Under the pieces are notes generated by a model that was not told the DNA's origin, ran no database searches, and saw only the letters and a program-made list of their open reading frames with translations. Positions 1-8,686 of a stretch of 52,926 bases of DNA are shown piece by piece. Both the position numbers and the translations under genes were made by a program. Position 1 is the stretch's first letter. The number at the start of each line of letters is the position of its first letter. The DNA lies in NCBI RefSeq assembly GCF_024834045.1, contig NZ_JANUXW010000012.1:1-52926 (forward strand), written 5' to 3'. The DNA is from Neisseria montereyensis (GTDB lineage Bacteria; Pseudomonadota; Gammaproteobacteria; Burkholderiales; Neisseriaceae).

Positions 1-113
1 ATTTCACCTGAATTATTGGCATGGTTGTAAGCCGGCATGTGGGCACCGCGGGCGGAAGCGAAAGAAGTGGCTAAAGTAGCTAAAGCGGCGAAAGTAAGCA
101 TGGTTTTTTTCAT
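1..113 (-). CDS. Secreted hypothetical protein, N-terminal part only
   Basis: Reading the minus strand from the ATG at 113 gives 37 codons that stay open to the window edge. The protein begins with a lysine pair and a hydrophobic stretch ending at an Ala-Ser-Ala site near residue 21 (MKKTMLTFAALATLATSFA..), a textbook Sec signal peptide. The visible mature part starts RGAHMPAYNHANNSGE. A good ribosome binding site (AGGA, 8 nt spacing) precedes the ATG. Too little is visible to name the family. It is probably periplasmic or exported. Confidence 0.7.
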   Translation of the reverse strand, partial: MKKTMLTFAALATLATSFASARGAHMPAYNHANNSGE

Positions 114-313
114 GATAATTGTCCTCACGGTGTATTTTTATTTAAGTTCGATAGTTAGGAAAAGTTTTAAACTGCTGTTTGCTCTGTTGATGTGTGTATT
201 GTATGAAATGCCTAAAAATTGATAAATACCGATTTTATTTAATATTCGTTTCTCAATAGGAAATCTTAACTCAATATGGGCACACAATATAAATACGACA
301 ACCACTCACCATA

Positions 314-457
314 TGTAGGGGCGGATTGCATATCCGCCCGCTGTTTGGGATTGCACTACCGATAAGATCAGGCTGAAATTGTGTGGGTTTGGCATGTATG
401 ATAAAGGATTGTATTGTCAAATAGGCAGACACGGGCGGATATATCATCCGCCCCTAC
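314..457. repeat. MITE-like element with about 28-bp terminal inverted repeats
   Basis: The ends at 314-341 and 430-457 are inverted copies of each other: the outer 13 bp (TGTAGGGGCGGAT) match exactly and the next 15 match with a few differences. Each arm is itself a palindrome (GGGCGGAT .. ATCCGCCC). The roughly 90 bp between has no ORF. This is the layout of a small non-autonomous inverted-repeat element. No clear target duplication is visible. It occupies most of the gap between two minus-strand genes. Confidence 0.6.
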
Positions 458-491
458 AAAAAAGGCCGTCTGAAAGATTTCAGACAGCCTT
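455..491 (-). terminator. DUS-pair terminator
   Basis: AGGCCGTCTGAA and its near-complement (one mismatch) form a hairpin; on the minus strand it is followed by a U-rich tract. It lies 25 bp beyond the stop of the 516-935 gene. Confidence 0.75.
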
Positions 492-515
492 TTGATAGTA
501 TTTATTCAATATATT

Positions 516-935
516 TTAACGGTGCGGTTTACGCTGGCCTTTCATATATTGTTGCGCCATTTGGTTCATTTCTTGACGCGTCGGGCGTTTTTTCATCATT
601 GCATGTGCTTCTTCTACCGAGCATTTTTGTGACACGCAAAGAATGGTTATTACATCTTTTTGTGCCTGCCCGCCGCTGTGATACATACGGCGCAGGTTGG
701 CTTCGTTAACTTTGCCTTTTTCGGGGTCGATGTCGAATTTTTTCAAACGCTCTAGAAATTGGCGTTGTTGGCGGCGCGACGACCAAATCAGGCCGCCGAT
801 CACACCGGCCATCACGGCAACGGCAATCAGGATGGCTAACGGCCATGAATCGGTAAACAACACAAGAATCAGGCTCAAAACGGCGGTTGCCAATATTGCC
901 AATCCGGCTAATTTGAGTTTGGTTTTATTATCCAT
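516..935 (-). CDS. Conserved small inner-membrane protein
   Basis: A 139-residue protein with two adjacent hydrophobic segments (about residues 8-27 and 31-51) separated by a short turn, then a charged, arginine/lysine-rich cytoplasmic tail of about 85 residues ending QRKPHR. The tail carries two cysteines (about residues 99 and 104) and no recognisable catalytic motif. Shape and context suggest a bitopic or hairpin inner-membrane protein with a helical cytosolic domain. I do not recognise a named family. It is transcribed away from holA, with its own DUS terminator downstream and a DUS hairpin upstream, so it is probably a single-gene unit. Confidence 0.7.
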   Translation of the reverse strand: MDNKTKLKLAGLAILATAVLSLILVLFTDSWPLAILIAVAVMAGVIGGLIWSSRRQQRQFLERLKKFDIDPEKGKVNEANLRRMYHSGGQAQKDVITILCVSQKCSVEEAHAMMKKRPTRQEMNQMAQQYMKGQRKPHR

Positions 936-962
936 ACGGTAATGTTCCTAAGGTTTTATTGT

Positions 963-991
963 AGGCCGTCTGAAACGCGTTCAGACGGCCT
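963..991 (-). terminator. DUS-pair hairpin downstream of holA
   Basis: A perfect 12-bp inverted DUS pair with a 5-nt loop, 68 bp beyond the holA stop. The following U-tract is weak. Confidence 0.6.
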
Positions 992-1058
992 GAAATCAAA
1001 TACGGTTAAGAAGTTTTATTATAGCGTAAATTAATCTGTTCGGCCTATGGTATCCGTT

Positions 1059-2060
1059 TTAAGCGGCCAAGCCCATGACCAAATGCTTAAATTCCGCCCA
1101 AGCATTGCCGTCTTCCGCGCCTTTAATCATTCGGTCGATACGGGCGCATTCTTGAAGCGCGGCAATCAGGCGGTTGATGCTGATACGTTTGACTGCCTGC
1201 GGTGCCAGTGTTTGCTTATCGCCCCACAAACGCAAACTGTTGCGCACGGCCTGAACGCTCTGCCCCTGTTTTAAAGCGGCGGTTAAGCGGATAAGCGTGC
1301 GGATGTCTTCGGCTAAGGCCCACAATAATAAAACGGGTTCTTCTCCGCCGGCTTCCAAGCCTTCCAATAGGCGGCCTGTACGGGCGCTGTCGCCGCTCAT
1401 CCATGCGCCTGCCAATTGGAAAACATCAAAACGGGCGACATTGGCAACAGCCGCTTTCGCATCGGCCAGATTCACCAAATGGCCGGCCGGATACAATAAG
1501 GCCAGTTTGTCGATTTCCTGTTTGGCCGCCAATAAATTGCCTTCGACCCGGTCGGAAAACAAAGCCAGTGCATCGTGTTCGATATTCAGGTTTAACGCAT
1601 TCAGACGGCCTCTTATCCATTCGGGCAAAGCCGCGCCGGTGATGGCTTTAGCTTCCAAAACCACACCGTGTTGCGCCAACGCGGTAAACCATTTGGCTTT
1701 AAGCTGGGTGCGTTCGAGCTTGGGCAGCATCACAATCACAACGGTATCTTCCGGCAGCCGCTCGGCCAAGGTTTGCAAAGCATCCCCGCCCTGTTTACCC
1801 GGCTTGCCGTTCGGAATATGCACTTCAAGCAGTTTGAGATCGGCAAACAGCCCGATACTGCCCGCCGATTGCAATAATTCGTTCCAATCAAACGCATTAT
1901 CGGCGGTATAGACTTCGCGATTGAGATAACCCTGCTTTTTCGCCGCCGCCCGCAATGTATCCAATGCTTCGATTCTGAGCAGGTCTTCTTCCCCGTGTAT
2001 CACATACAGCGGTTTTAACGGCAAATCGGGCGAAAGCTCGCCGATACGCATTACCGGCAT
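1059..2060 (-). CDS. holA: DNA polymerase III subunit delta
   Basis: 333 residues, the usual length of HolA. The protein opens the beta sliding clamp as part of the clamp-loader complex during chromosome replication. The N-terminal half reads as the degenerate AAA+ module (LKPLYVIHGEEDLLRIEALD near residue 20, then LLEVHIPNGK and VIVMLPKLERTQLKAKWF), typical of delta and lacking a working Walker A, as expected. The C-terminal half is the helical collar domain. The ATG directly follows the lptE stop without a spacer, the classic lptE-holA arrangement of proteobacteria, implying translational coupling. An alternative start at Met4 would shorten it by three residues. Confidence 0.93.
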   Translation of the reverse strand: MPVMRIGELSPDLPLKPLYVIHGEEDLLRIEALDTLRAAAKKQGYLNREVYTADNAFDWNELLQSAGSIGLFADLKLLEVHIPNGKPGKQGGDALQTLAERLPEDTVVIVMLPKLERTQLKAKWFTALAQHGVVLEAKAITGAALPEWIRGRLNALNLNIEHDALALFSDRVEGNLLAAKQEIDKLALLYPAGHLVNLADAKAAVANVARFDVFQLAGAWMSGDSARTGRLLEGLEAGGEEPVLLLWALAEDIRTLIRLTAALKQGQSVQAVRNSLRLWGDKQTLAPQAVKRISINRLIAALQECARIDRMIKGAEDGNAWAEFKHLVMGLAA

Positions 2061-2555
2061 TTATCGGGCTTTCAGAAACATCAGGCGTTGCACAATCTGA
2101 TCGGCCGCATCGGCACGCATTTCCGACCAAATCGTGGCTTCTTCTTCCTGTTTGCCCAATACTTCGCTGTCGGCAAAATCCATTTTTCGCTCAACCACCA
2201 CCTGAATCGGTGCACCAAACGCTTTGCCGTCTACGGCCGCTTGTGCTTCTACGCGCAAGATAAGCAAATATTCATTGATATCTGCCGCGCGGGTGATGGT
2301 GTAGATATCGCGGCGGGTTTGCAGATCGGTAATCATAATCGCCGCCTGCGCATCCGAAGGGGATACTCTGCGGCCGTCGGCACGCAATAAGGCTTTTTCC
2401 ATCGGCAACTGCATGATTTCTACGCCGCCGACATACCAAGATTGATAAGGCAATGTGCCCAACAGGCCGTCGTGGCCTTTCAAATGGAAACCGCAGGCGG
2501 TGAGTATCAGTGCGGCAACGGTGATAAGGATTTTTTTCATAAATGTATTTTTCAT
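2061..2555 (-). CDS. lptE: LPS-assembly lipoprotein LptE
   Basis: 164 residues with a signal peptide and lipobox (LTAC, Cys21 from the first Met), followed by the GFHLKG segment characteristic of LptE. The protein is an outer-membrane lipoprotein that plugs the LptD barrel and helps deliver lipooligosaccharide to the surface. The start may be the first Met or Met6, since both precede the positively charged n-region; the second gives a more typical signal peptide. It abuts holA directly, consistent with the conserved lptE-holA pair. The family call rests on lipobox, length and neighbour. Confidence 0.9.
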   Translation of the reverse strand: MKNTFMKKILITVAALILTACGFHLKGHDGLLGTLPYQSWYVGGVEIMQLPMEKALLRADGRRVSPSDAQAAIMITDLQTRRDIYTITRAADINEYLLILRVEAQAAVDGKAFGAPIQVVVERKMDFADSEVLGKQEEEATIWSEMRADAADQIVQRLMFLKAR

Positions 2556-2601
2556 TGAATACAGGACAGGCTGAGATTATAGCCCATGCAGGCAAATGAT
2601 G

Positions 2602-2632
2602 GAAAAAGCCGTCTGAATTTTTTCAGACGGCC
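2602..2632 (-). terminator. Intrinsic DUS terminator of trxA
   Basis: GCCGTCTGAA and its complement form a hairpin followed on the minus strand by five U residues, 43 bp past the trxA stop. Confidence 0.8.
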
Positions 2633-2674
2633 TATCAAGAAAACCAACCGTTAACAGGCGGATAATCTGTTTTA

Positions 2675-3004
2675 TTAGATAGAAGCGTTTACAAAAGCAA
2701 CCAATTGGCCTTTGGCTAATGCACCCACTTTAGTGGCAACGTTTTCGCCATTTTTGAACACCATCAGCGTGGGGATACCGCGTACACCGAATTGTGCCGG
2801 GATTTGTTCGTTTTCATCAACGTTGATTTTCACCACTTTCAGACGGCCTTCAAACTCGGCGGCTACTTCGTCTAAAACGGGGGCAATCATTTTACAAGGG
2901 CCGCACCATGCTGCCCAAAAGTCTAACAATACGGGAACATCTGATTTCAAGACGTCTTGTTCGAAAGTGCTGTCGGTAGTATGCACAATTAAATCGCTGC
3001 TCAT
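2675..3004 (-). CDS. trxA: Thioredoxin 1
   Basis: 109 residues, the standard length. The redox-active WCGPC motif is at residues 33-37, and the cis-proline loop (GIPTL) is near residue 77. It reduces disulfides in cytosolic proteins such as ribonucleotide reductase and is itself recycled by thioredoxin reductase. The reading frame is open 58 codons further upstream, but the ATG at 3004 is chosen because an AAGGA ribosome binding site sits just before it and the protein then starts where thioredoxins start. It lies 85 bp downstream of yejF on the same strand and may be partly co-transcribed. Confidence 0.96.
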   Translation of the reverse strand: MSSDLIVHTTDSTFEQDVLKSDVPVLLDFWAAWCGPCKMIAPVLDEVAAEFEGRLKVVKINVDENEQIPAQFGVRGIPTLMVFKNGENVATKVGALAKGQLVAFVNASI

Positions 3005-3089
3005 GTTTTTTTCCTTAGTGAGTGATTTGTTAAACCGAAACCATTTGCTCGGATGATGTTTAACAGCATAGGGGCTGGCAAGCAAAATT

Positions 3090-4631
3090 TCAAGGGTTGT
3101 AATAAGACAATAGCTTTTGTGTATAGTCTGCATCGGGTTTTTCAAACACACTTTCCAATACGCCCTGCTCGACCACATGCCCGTCTTTCAACACCATCAC
3201 CCGATGCGACAATGCACGGATAACGGCCAAATCATGGCTGATAATGATTAAACTCAAACCGTATTTTTTTTGCAAATCAGCCAACAATTCCAAAATCTGC
3301 TGCTGCCGTTGCACATCTAAGGCACTGGTCGGTTCGTCGAGTACCAACACTTTCGGCCGCACAATAATGGCGCGGGCAATCGCCAGCCGCTGCCGCTGTC
3401 CGCCCGAAAAAGCATGGGGGTAGCGGTCGAGGATATCATCGGGCAGGCCGACCTGTTGCAACACGGCAACCACACGCTCGCGCATGGCTTGGCGGCTCAT
3501 TTCCGGTTCATGCACCCGCAAGGCTTCCGAAACAATATCAAACACATTCATACGCGGGTTAAACGCGCCGAACGGGTCTTGAAACACCATTTGGATTTCT
3601 TTGCGCAACAGCGGCTGCCAATCCTGCCCGTTGATTTTCAGACGGCCTTCCGAACGCATTAAGCGCATCACGGCTTTGGCAAGCGTGGTTTTGCCGCTGC
3701 CGCTCTCGCCGATGATACCCAAAGTTTCGCCCGCCTTTAAATCGAATGAAAGCGGATGCAACAATACTTTACTGCGCTTTTTCAACCACCCCGCCCGCTC
3801 GCTGACGGCCACGCTGATACGGTCGGCTTCCAATACCGTTTTCGCCTGTTCCGCCAGCGGCTGCACCTGCCGAACCGCACCCGCATTCAACAGCATTTTG
3901 GTGTATTCGTGTTGCGGATTGGTGAATACCGTTTCGGTGACGCCCTGCTCGACAATACGCCCGTTTTGCATCACGGCAATATCGTCGGCAAAACGGCGCA
4001 CCAAGTTCAAATCGTGGCTGATATACACCAAGGTCATATTATGGGCAACTTGCAAACGGGCAAGCAAATCCAAAATTTGCGCCTGCACCGCCATATCAAG
4101 CGCGGTTGTCGGCTCGTCGGCAATCAATAATTTCGGCTCGGCCGCTACCGCCATTGCAATCATCGCCCGCTGCCGCTGCCCGCCGGAAAGCTGAAACGGA
4201 AAAGCAAATATCTTTTCTTCGGGGTCGCGGATACCGGTTTCCGCCAATAAAGCCACCGCCCTTTCCCATGCCTGCTTGGCCGGTAAACCCAGATGCAGCG
4301 TTAATACTTCGGCAATCTGTTTGCCGACCCGCATCACCGGATTTAAAGCCGTCATCGGTTCTTGAAAAACCATACCGATTTCACGCCCGCGCAGCTTCTG
4401 CAATTGGCGCGGGGATTTATCCAACAGGTTTTCCCCGTTGAATTTCAGACGGCCTGTAAACGATACGGCCGGATTCAGGCGCATAATACCTTGTGCCAAC
4501 ACGGTTTTACCGCTGCCGCTTTCGCCCACAATCGCCAGTTTGCGGCCGGTTTTCACCTTGAGATTAATGTCGTGCAAGACTTCGTTACCGGGAAAGGCGG
4601 CGTTTAGATTTTCGATTTCGAGAATATTCAT
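3090..4631 (-). CDS. yejF: Peptide/microcin C ABC transporter, dual ATPase (YejF type)
   Basis: A 513-residue protein made of two complete ABC ATPase domains fused in tandem. Domain 1 has Walker A GESGSGKT at 36-43, signature LSGGQ at 148-152 and Walker B LLIADEP at 168-174. Domain 2 has Walker A at 308-315, signature FSGGQ at 408-412 and Walker B VLVLDEP at 428-434. This fused layout is typical of YejF/DppDF-like ATPases that power import of oligopeptides and peptide-nucleotide antibiotics. Its ATG directly follows the stop codon of the AT-rich membrane gene upstream, so translation is probably coupled; the nearest strong Shine-Dalgarno (AAGGAG) lies about 16 nt away, inside that gene. The matching permease YejE is the next transporter gene upstream. 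Confidence 0.88.
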   Translation of the reverse strand: MNILEIENLNAAFPGNEVLHDINLKVKTGRKLAIVGESGSGKTVLAQGIMRLNPAVSFTGRLKFNGENLLDKSPRQLQKLRGREIGMVFQEPMTALNPVMRVGKQIAEVLTLHLGLPAKQAWERAVALLAETGIRDPEEKIFAFPFQLSGGQRQRAMIAMAVAAEPKLLIADEPTTALDMAVQAQILDLLARLQVAHNMTLVYISHDLNLVRRFADDIAVMQNGRIVEQGVTETVFTNPQHEYTKMLLNAGAVRQVQPLAEQAKTVLEADRISVAVSERAGWLKKRSKVLLHPLSFDLKAGETLGIIGESGSGKTTLAKAVMRLMRSEGRLKINGQDWQPLLRKEIQMVFQDPFGAFNPRMNVFDIVSEALRVHEPEMSRQAMRERVVAVLQQVGLPDDILDRYPHAFSGGQRQRLAIARAIIVRPKVLVLDEPTSALDVQRQQQILELLADLQKKYGLSLIIISHDLAVIRALSHRVMVLKDGHVVEQGVLESVFEKPDADYTQKLLSYYNP

Positions 4632-5519
4632 TTATTTTTTAAACTTTCTCCTTAATAAGAATCCTTTTCCAAATAAATAAACTACGAATAACAGAATTAA
4701 AATAAATATTAGCTTCCCGTAATAATTATAAGGTGAATGTAACGTCTCTTTATCCGCATAAAATTGAATATAGATACCCCAAAAGCCCGCCGCAACAAGA
4801 GAATTAATACCGAGAACAATAAATATATTGAGCAACTCTAACAAAATATTCTCAATAATTTTCAAAATATTCTTAATAAATTTTTTCCAACATGAATTTT
4901 CATTGACACCAACAGGTAAACTTTCGTGTGGCAGGTTGGAGTTAGGTTTCTTCTTCAAATCCTGGTCCTGGGAGTTTTTAGTTTTATTGAATAATTGACA
5001 AATAAATTTAATAAATTCAATAATAAATTCAATAATAAATTTAATAAATTCAATAATAAATTTAATAAATTCAATAATAAATTTAATAATTTTATAATTA
5101 GTTTTAATGTTTTTAATAAGTAAATAATTATTTTTAATATTTTTAATAAACTCAGGAAGTAGTTTAATCAATAATTTACAACCAATCCAGAGTAATGGCA
5201 AAAAGAATATTAAAACGAATATTAAAACGAATATTAAAACGAAAATAATATCTATTTCAGAAATAGAATCCATTCTACTTTTCATAAATTCTATTATATT
5301 TAATTCTATTACATTTGATTTATCACCCAGATCCAGAAATTTAAGCACCCAATTAAGCACCCAATCAGGAATGTATATTAAAGTAAAAAAAATTAATGCT
5401 TGTACAATAATTTTTATAAAAAAATCACACACTTCTGTCTTTACAAACTGACATATAGTTACTTGATTATTTTCATTATCACATTTACTACCAGCCCCTT
5501 TCGCAATATCATTATTCAC
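4632..5519 (-). CDS. AT-rich, repeat-containing multi-span membrane protein inserted in the yej operon (probable N-terminal frameshift)
   Basis: 295 residues as read from the GTG at 5519, with far higher AT content than its neighbours. Hydrophobic segments lie near residues 33-62, 92-118, 230-255 and 268-287. The centre holds low-complexity repeats: VLIF three times and IEFIKFI-type heptads, each encoded by in-frame DNA repeats. No known family is recognised. It sits between yejE and yejF with tight spacing, and its stop touches the yejF ATG. Reading upstream, an ATG at 5563 with a good ribosome binding site (AAAGGA) starts MSGDIEK and then stops early. Adding one A in the A6 tract (5542-5547) would join it seamlessly to this ORF as MSGDIEKNNSEEVSEVNN. 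The gene is therefore frameshifted, switchable, or starts at the GTG, which has its own AGAGG 8 nt upstream. Function unknown. Confidence 0.6.
   Translation of the reverse strand: MNNDIAKGAGSKCDNENNQVTICQFVKTEVCDFFIKIIVQALIFFTLIYIPDWVLNWVLKFLDLGDKSNVIELNIIEFMKSRMDSISEIDIIFVLIFVLIFVLIFFLPLLWIGCKLLIKLLPEFIKNIKNNYLLIKNIKTNYKIIKFIIEFIKFIIEFIKFIIEFIIEFIKFICQLFNKTKNSQDQDLKKKPNSNLPHESLPVGVNENSCWKKFIKNILKIIENILLELLNIFIVLGINSLVAAGFWGIYIQFYADKETLHSPYNYYGKLIFILILLFVVYLFGKGFLLRRKFKK
5001..5090. repeat. In-frame tandem 21-bp repeat (IEFIKFI heptads)
   Basis: Repeated AT-only blocks of AATAAATTTAATAAATTCAAT and a shortened version. 21 bp is seven codons, so copy-number change alters the protein by whole heptads without shifting the frame. 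Confidence 0.8.
5206..5241. repeat. In-frame tandem 12-bp repeat, three units
   Basis: Three exact copies of AATATTAAAACG. On the minus strand each encodes a four-residue VLIF-type block inside a hydrophobic segment. 12 bp keeps the reading frame. Confidence 0.85.
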
Positions 5520-5596
5520 TTCAGATACCTCTTCACTATTATTTTTTCAATATCACCACTCATTTCATATATTCCTTTGTTATTAGCCAATCTTAC

Positions 5597-6619
5597 TTAG
5601 CTCCGCGCCCGAACATCAAACGCATAGCGCAAACCCTCGCCAATCATCACCAATAACAACAACATCACCGTTAGCGTGCCGACGGCCGACAAACCTATCC
5701 ACCACGCATCCAGATTGTCTTTGCCCTGCGCCAAAAGCTCGCCCAAGCTTGCCTGCGATGCGGGCACACCCAAGCCGAGAAAATCCAAGCTGGTTAACGC
5801 CAGCACCGCACCGGAAATACGAAACGGCAGAAACGCCAATACCGGCGTTAGGCTGTTGGGCAGAATATGCCGCCACATAATCGTGCGGTTGCCCACGCCC
5901 ATGCTTTTCGCCGCCAACACATAATCGGCTTGGCGGTTTTTCAAAAACTCGGCGCGAACATAATCGGAAAGCCCCATCCAGCCAAACAGTGTTAATAACA
6001 CCAGCAATATCAGCAGACCGGGGTTAAAAAACGAAGACAAAATAATCAGCAGGTAAAGTTCGGGCAGACCGCCCCAGATTTCCAAAAAACGCTGCATCAC
6101 CAAATCGACCTTGCCGCCGAAATAGCCCTGCACCGCTCCGGCTAAAACACCGATAACGGTAGTAATCGCAGTAAGTGCCAATGCAAACAGCAGCGAATCG
6201 CGAAAACCGTACACCAAGCGCGCCAAAACGTCGCGGCCGCGGTCGTCGGTGCCGAGCAGATGGCGTTCGGAAGGTTTGGCCGGATCGGGATCGGTATCGA
6301 AATCGTTGAGGGTATTGGCGGCATAAGGATTAGGCAGATAAACCGCCTGATTGCCGTTGGACGTGATATTGCTTTTAATCAACGGGTCAAGATAATCGGC
6401 CGGCGTTTCGAAGTCGCCGCCGAATACGGTTTCGTTATAGGTGTGCACCAGCGGAAAATAATATTGCCCCTGATAACGCACCCATAAGGGTTTGTCGTTG
6501 CTCCATAAAGGCGCAAGCACGGCCAGAACGAATAAAACAATCAACAGGCGCCATGCCAGCCAGCCGCGTTTGTGCTGTTTGAATGCCTGCCATGCGTTTT
6601 GGGAAAAATTGGAATGCAT
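5597..6619 (-). CDS. yejE: Peptide/microcin C ABC transporter permease (YejE type)
   Basis: 340 residues. A transmembrane segment near residues 24-38 is followed by a long periplasmic loop (about 40-125, containing the HLLGTDDRGRDVLARL stretch typical of Dpp/Opp/Yej C-type permeases). Five more membrane spans follow, with the conserved cytoplasmic EAA-like loop (AAKSMGVGNRTIMWRHILPN) that docks on the ATPase. It forms the transport channel together with a YejB-type partner. It is the first gene of its operon here. No YejA binding protein or YejB permease lies in the window, so the partner must be encoded elsewhere or be missing. The downstream AT-rich gene and yejF follow closely. Confidence 0.88.
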   Translation of the reverse strand: MHSNFSQNAWQAFKQHKRGWLAWRLLIVLFVLAVLAPLWSNDKPLWVRYQGQYYFPLVHTYNETVFGGDFETPADYLDPLIKSNITSNGNQAVYLPNPYAANTLNDFDTDPDPAKPSERHLLGTDDRGRDVLARLVYGFRDSLLFALALTAITTVIGVLAGAVQGYFGGKVDLVMQRFLEIWGGLPELYLLIILSSFFNPGLLILLVLLTLFGWMGLSDYVRAEFLKNRQADYVLAAKSMGVGNRTIMWRHILPNSLTPVLAFLPFRISGAVLALTSLDFLGLGVPASQASLGELLAQGKDNLDAWWIGLSAVGTLTVMLLLLVMIGEGLRYAFDVRARS

Positions 6620-6736
6620 AGGAAATGCGCAGTTAAATATAAAGTGGTCGGAAGCATAACGTTTTTATCGCCGTATGACCATACCGTAAAACCATGAAAT
6701 TTTACTATTTGATACAACCGTCAAAACGTTACGGAT

Positions 6737-6759
6737 AAAGCCGGCATAGCGCCGGCTTT
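6737..6759. terminator. GC-rich hairpin between tetR and yejE
   Basis: AAAGCCGGC and GCCGGCTTT form a 9-bp stem with a 5-nt loop, about 80 bp past the tetR stop. It lacks a long U-tract, so it may be a weak terminator. Confidence 0.5.
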
Positions 6760-6838
6760 GCTTAAAAGGTTGGTATATATCGTTTCAGACGGCCTTTCTT
6801 TATCCTACCGTCTCATGTTTTACCGCCTTGTTTTATTG

Positions 6839-7522
6839 TTATTCCGATTCGGCTTCTTTTTTGAATAGACGCTTTGATTCTGCCAATAATCTATTCATCG
6901 TGCCGTCAAATTCATCCAAATATTCTTTACGCAGATAAGGCCGCAACAGGCTGAGGGTGCGTTGGATACCGCGTACTTTCGAATCTTCGGTGAGCTTGGC
7001 GCGGCCGTGTATCGAGCCGTCGAAATCAAACCAGTATTTGGTAATCACCCACATATTCAAAGCCAAATCGTTCATGGCGATTTCATCGGCCTGCATAATG
7101 CCCAAACTGTTCAAACGAGCCAGCAAATTCACCAACAACGGCGACACTTTGGCTTGGGTAAAATTATTATGTTCGCCCAAAAGCTCGGCACTTCTGGCCA
7201 ACAGGGTATTCACATCGTTAAACAAAAAGCGGTACCGCCACATAATATCGTAAACACCCGACATATAATCTATGGCATCGCACACGCCGGCCGGTAGCTT
7301 GGCATCATGCAGATAACTCAGCAAATCCTGACTATACCGTTTGAAAAGCTGGACGATAATTTCATCTTTATTGCGAAAATGATAATAAAGATTGCCGGGG
7401 CTGATATTCAAATAGGCCGCGATATGGTTGGTACTGGTATTGCGTTCGCCTTCTTCGTTAAACAGCACCAAGGCGGCATCGACAATGCGTGTGTATGTGC
7501 TCTGTTTATGTTCTTTAACCAT
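6839..7522 (-). CDS. TetR/AcrR-family transcriptional regulator
   Basis: 227 residues with an N-terminal TetR DNA-binding domain: helix-turn-helix around residues 29-50 (TSTNHIAAYLNISPGNLYYHF), followed by the DEII start of the effector domain. The C-terminal half is helical and would bind an unidentified ligand. Such proteins usually repress nearby efflux or lipid genes. The norM efflux gene lies just upstream on the same strand (with murB between), so control of norM is possible but not shown. Start ATG 7522 has AAGGA upstream. Short palindromes (TACCGG-AAAA-CCGGATA type) sit 20-35 bp upstream and could be its own operator. Confidence 0.85.
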   Translation of the reverse strand: MVKEHKQSTYTRIVDAALVLFNEEGERNTSTNHIAAYLNISPGNLYYHFRNKDEIIVQLFKRYSQDLLSYLHDAKLPAGVCDAIDYMSGVYDIMWRYRFLFNDVNTLLARSAELLGEHNNFTQAKVSPLLVNLLARLNSLGIMQADEIAMNDLALNMWVITKYWFDFDGSIHGRAKLTEDSKVRGIQRTLSLLRPYLRKEYLDEFDGTMNRLLAESKRLFKKEAESE

Positions 7523-7654
7523 GGTATATATCCTTTTTCATACCGGAAAACCGGATACGGCTTTTCGATATGATCATGATAAAAATATTCACTTCATAGA
7601 ATATACCTTTAATTCAGACGGCCTGAAACAAGATAATATAAAAATAAGTGAGAT

Positions 7655-8686
7655 TTAAAAATTTTCCGGCAGCCAATTGGGTTCGGTATCCAATAATACG
7701 CCGAACTTTTCGCTAACGGTATGGCGGATATAGCGTGCCAATGCATCCACATCTTCGGCGGTTGCCTGATGTTTATTCACCAAAACCAATGCCTGTTTAT
7801 CATGTACCGCCGCACCGCCGATACAATGGCCTTTCAGACGGCATTGGTCGATTAGCCAGCCTGCTGCCAGCTTAACCGAGCCGTCTGCCAACCGATAATG
7901 CGGCATATCCGGATAAGCCGACAGCAAACGCTCCGCTTCTTCGGCGGCCACCACCGGATTTTTAAAAAAGCTGCCGACATTGCCTAATATTTTCGGATCG
8001 GGCAGCTTGCCGGAACGGATGGCGCACACGGCATCGGAAACATCTTGCGCGGTAGCCTGCCTGCCTGCGCATTTTTCTGCCAGCATCGCCGCCAAATCGC
8101 CATAGCCGGCATTGGCGGTAAACTGCTCTTTCAGCGCAAAAACCACCGCAACAATCACATAACGCCCTTTGCCCTGCTGCTTAAACAGGCTTTCGCGGTA
8201 GGCAAAACGGCAATCGGCATTACTCAGGGTAATAAACGTTGAGGTATCCAAATCAAAACAGCGCACGCTATCAATCACATCTTTTACTTCTACGCCGTAT
8301 GCGCCGATATTCTGTACCGGCGACGCGCCGACCGTACCCGGAATCAGGCTCAGGTTTTCCAAGCCGCTCAAGCCCATAGACAAGGTTTTCAACACAAAAT
8401 CATGCCAAGTTTCACCGGCTTGCGCTTCTATATAAACGATGCCGTCCGAACGGGAAAGTTCATCTATCCCTTTGTTTTGAATATGAACCACCAAGCCGTC
8501 ATAATCTTTCATCAGCAAAATATTGCTGCCACCGCCCAGCCAAAGCACGCTGTTGCGGTTAAATTCGGGCAGTTTCACCAATTCGGGCAACTCGGCGGCA
8601 TTTTCCAACACCACAAAATCACGCGCACGGGCTTTCAGGCCGAACGTATTCAACGGGGTTAAATCCACATGATGCAAAACCTGCAT
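7655..8686 (-). CDS. murB: UDP-N-acetylenolpyruvoylglucosamine reductase (MurB, type I)
   Basis: 343 residues from the ATG at 8686. A cytosolic FAD enzyme that reduces enolpyruvyl-UDP-GlcNAc to UDP-MurNAc, the second committed step of peptidoglycan synthesis. Visible motifs: the FAD-binding LGGGSNIL near residue 55, AYRESLF with the substrate-binding arginine, the catalytic-serine segment GSFFKNP, and the C-terminal EPNW glutamate. It has the type I insert. The frame is open further upstream into norM, but the ATG at 8686 is chosen because it overlaps the norM stop as TAATG, with AAAAGGA upstream, so translation is coupled to norM. Confidence 0.95.
   Translation of the reverse strand: MQVLHHVDLTPLNTFGLKARARDFVVLENAAELPELVKLPEFNRNSVLWLGGGSNILLMKDYDGLVVHIQNKGIDELSRSDGIVYIEAQAGETWHDFVLKTLSMGLSGLENLSLIPGTVGASPVQNIGAYGVEVKDVIDSVRCFDLDTSTFITLSNADCRFAYRESLFKQQGKGRYVIVAVVFALKEQFTANAGYGDLAAMLAEKCAGRQATAQDVSDAVCAIRSGKLPDPKILGNVGSFFKNPVVAAEEAERLLSAYPDMPHYRLADGSVKLAAGWLIDQCRLKGHCIGGAAVHDKQALVLVNKHQATAEDVDALARYIRHTVSEKFGVLLDTEPNWLPENF

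Noticed and set aside
37-222. 61-codon plus-strand ORF at the left edge
   Set aside because: It overlaps the minus-strand signal-peptide gene in antisense, which explains the region better.
2675-3178. N-terminally extended thioredoxin of 167 residues
   Set aside because: The extra 58 residues cross the yejF 3' end and have no signal or domain; the internal ATG has the ribosome binding site.
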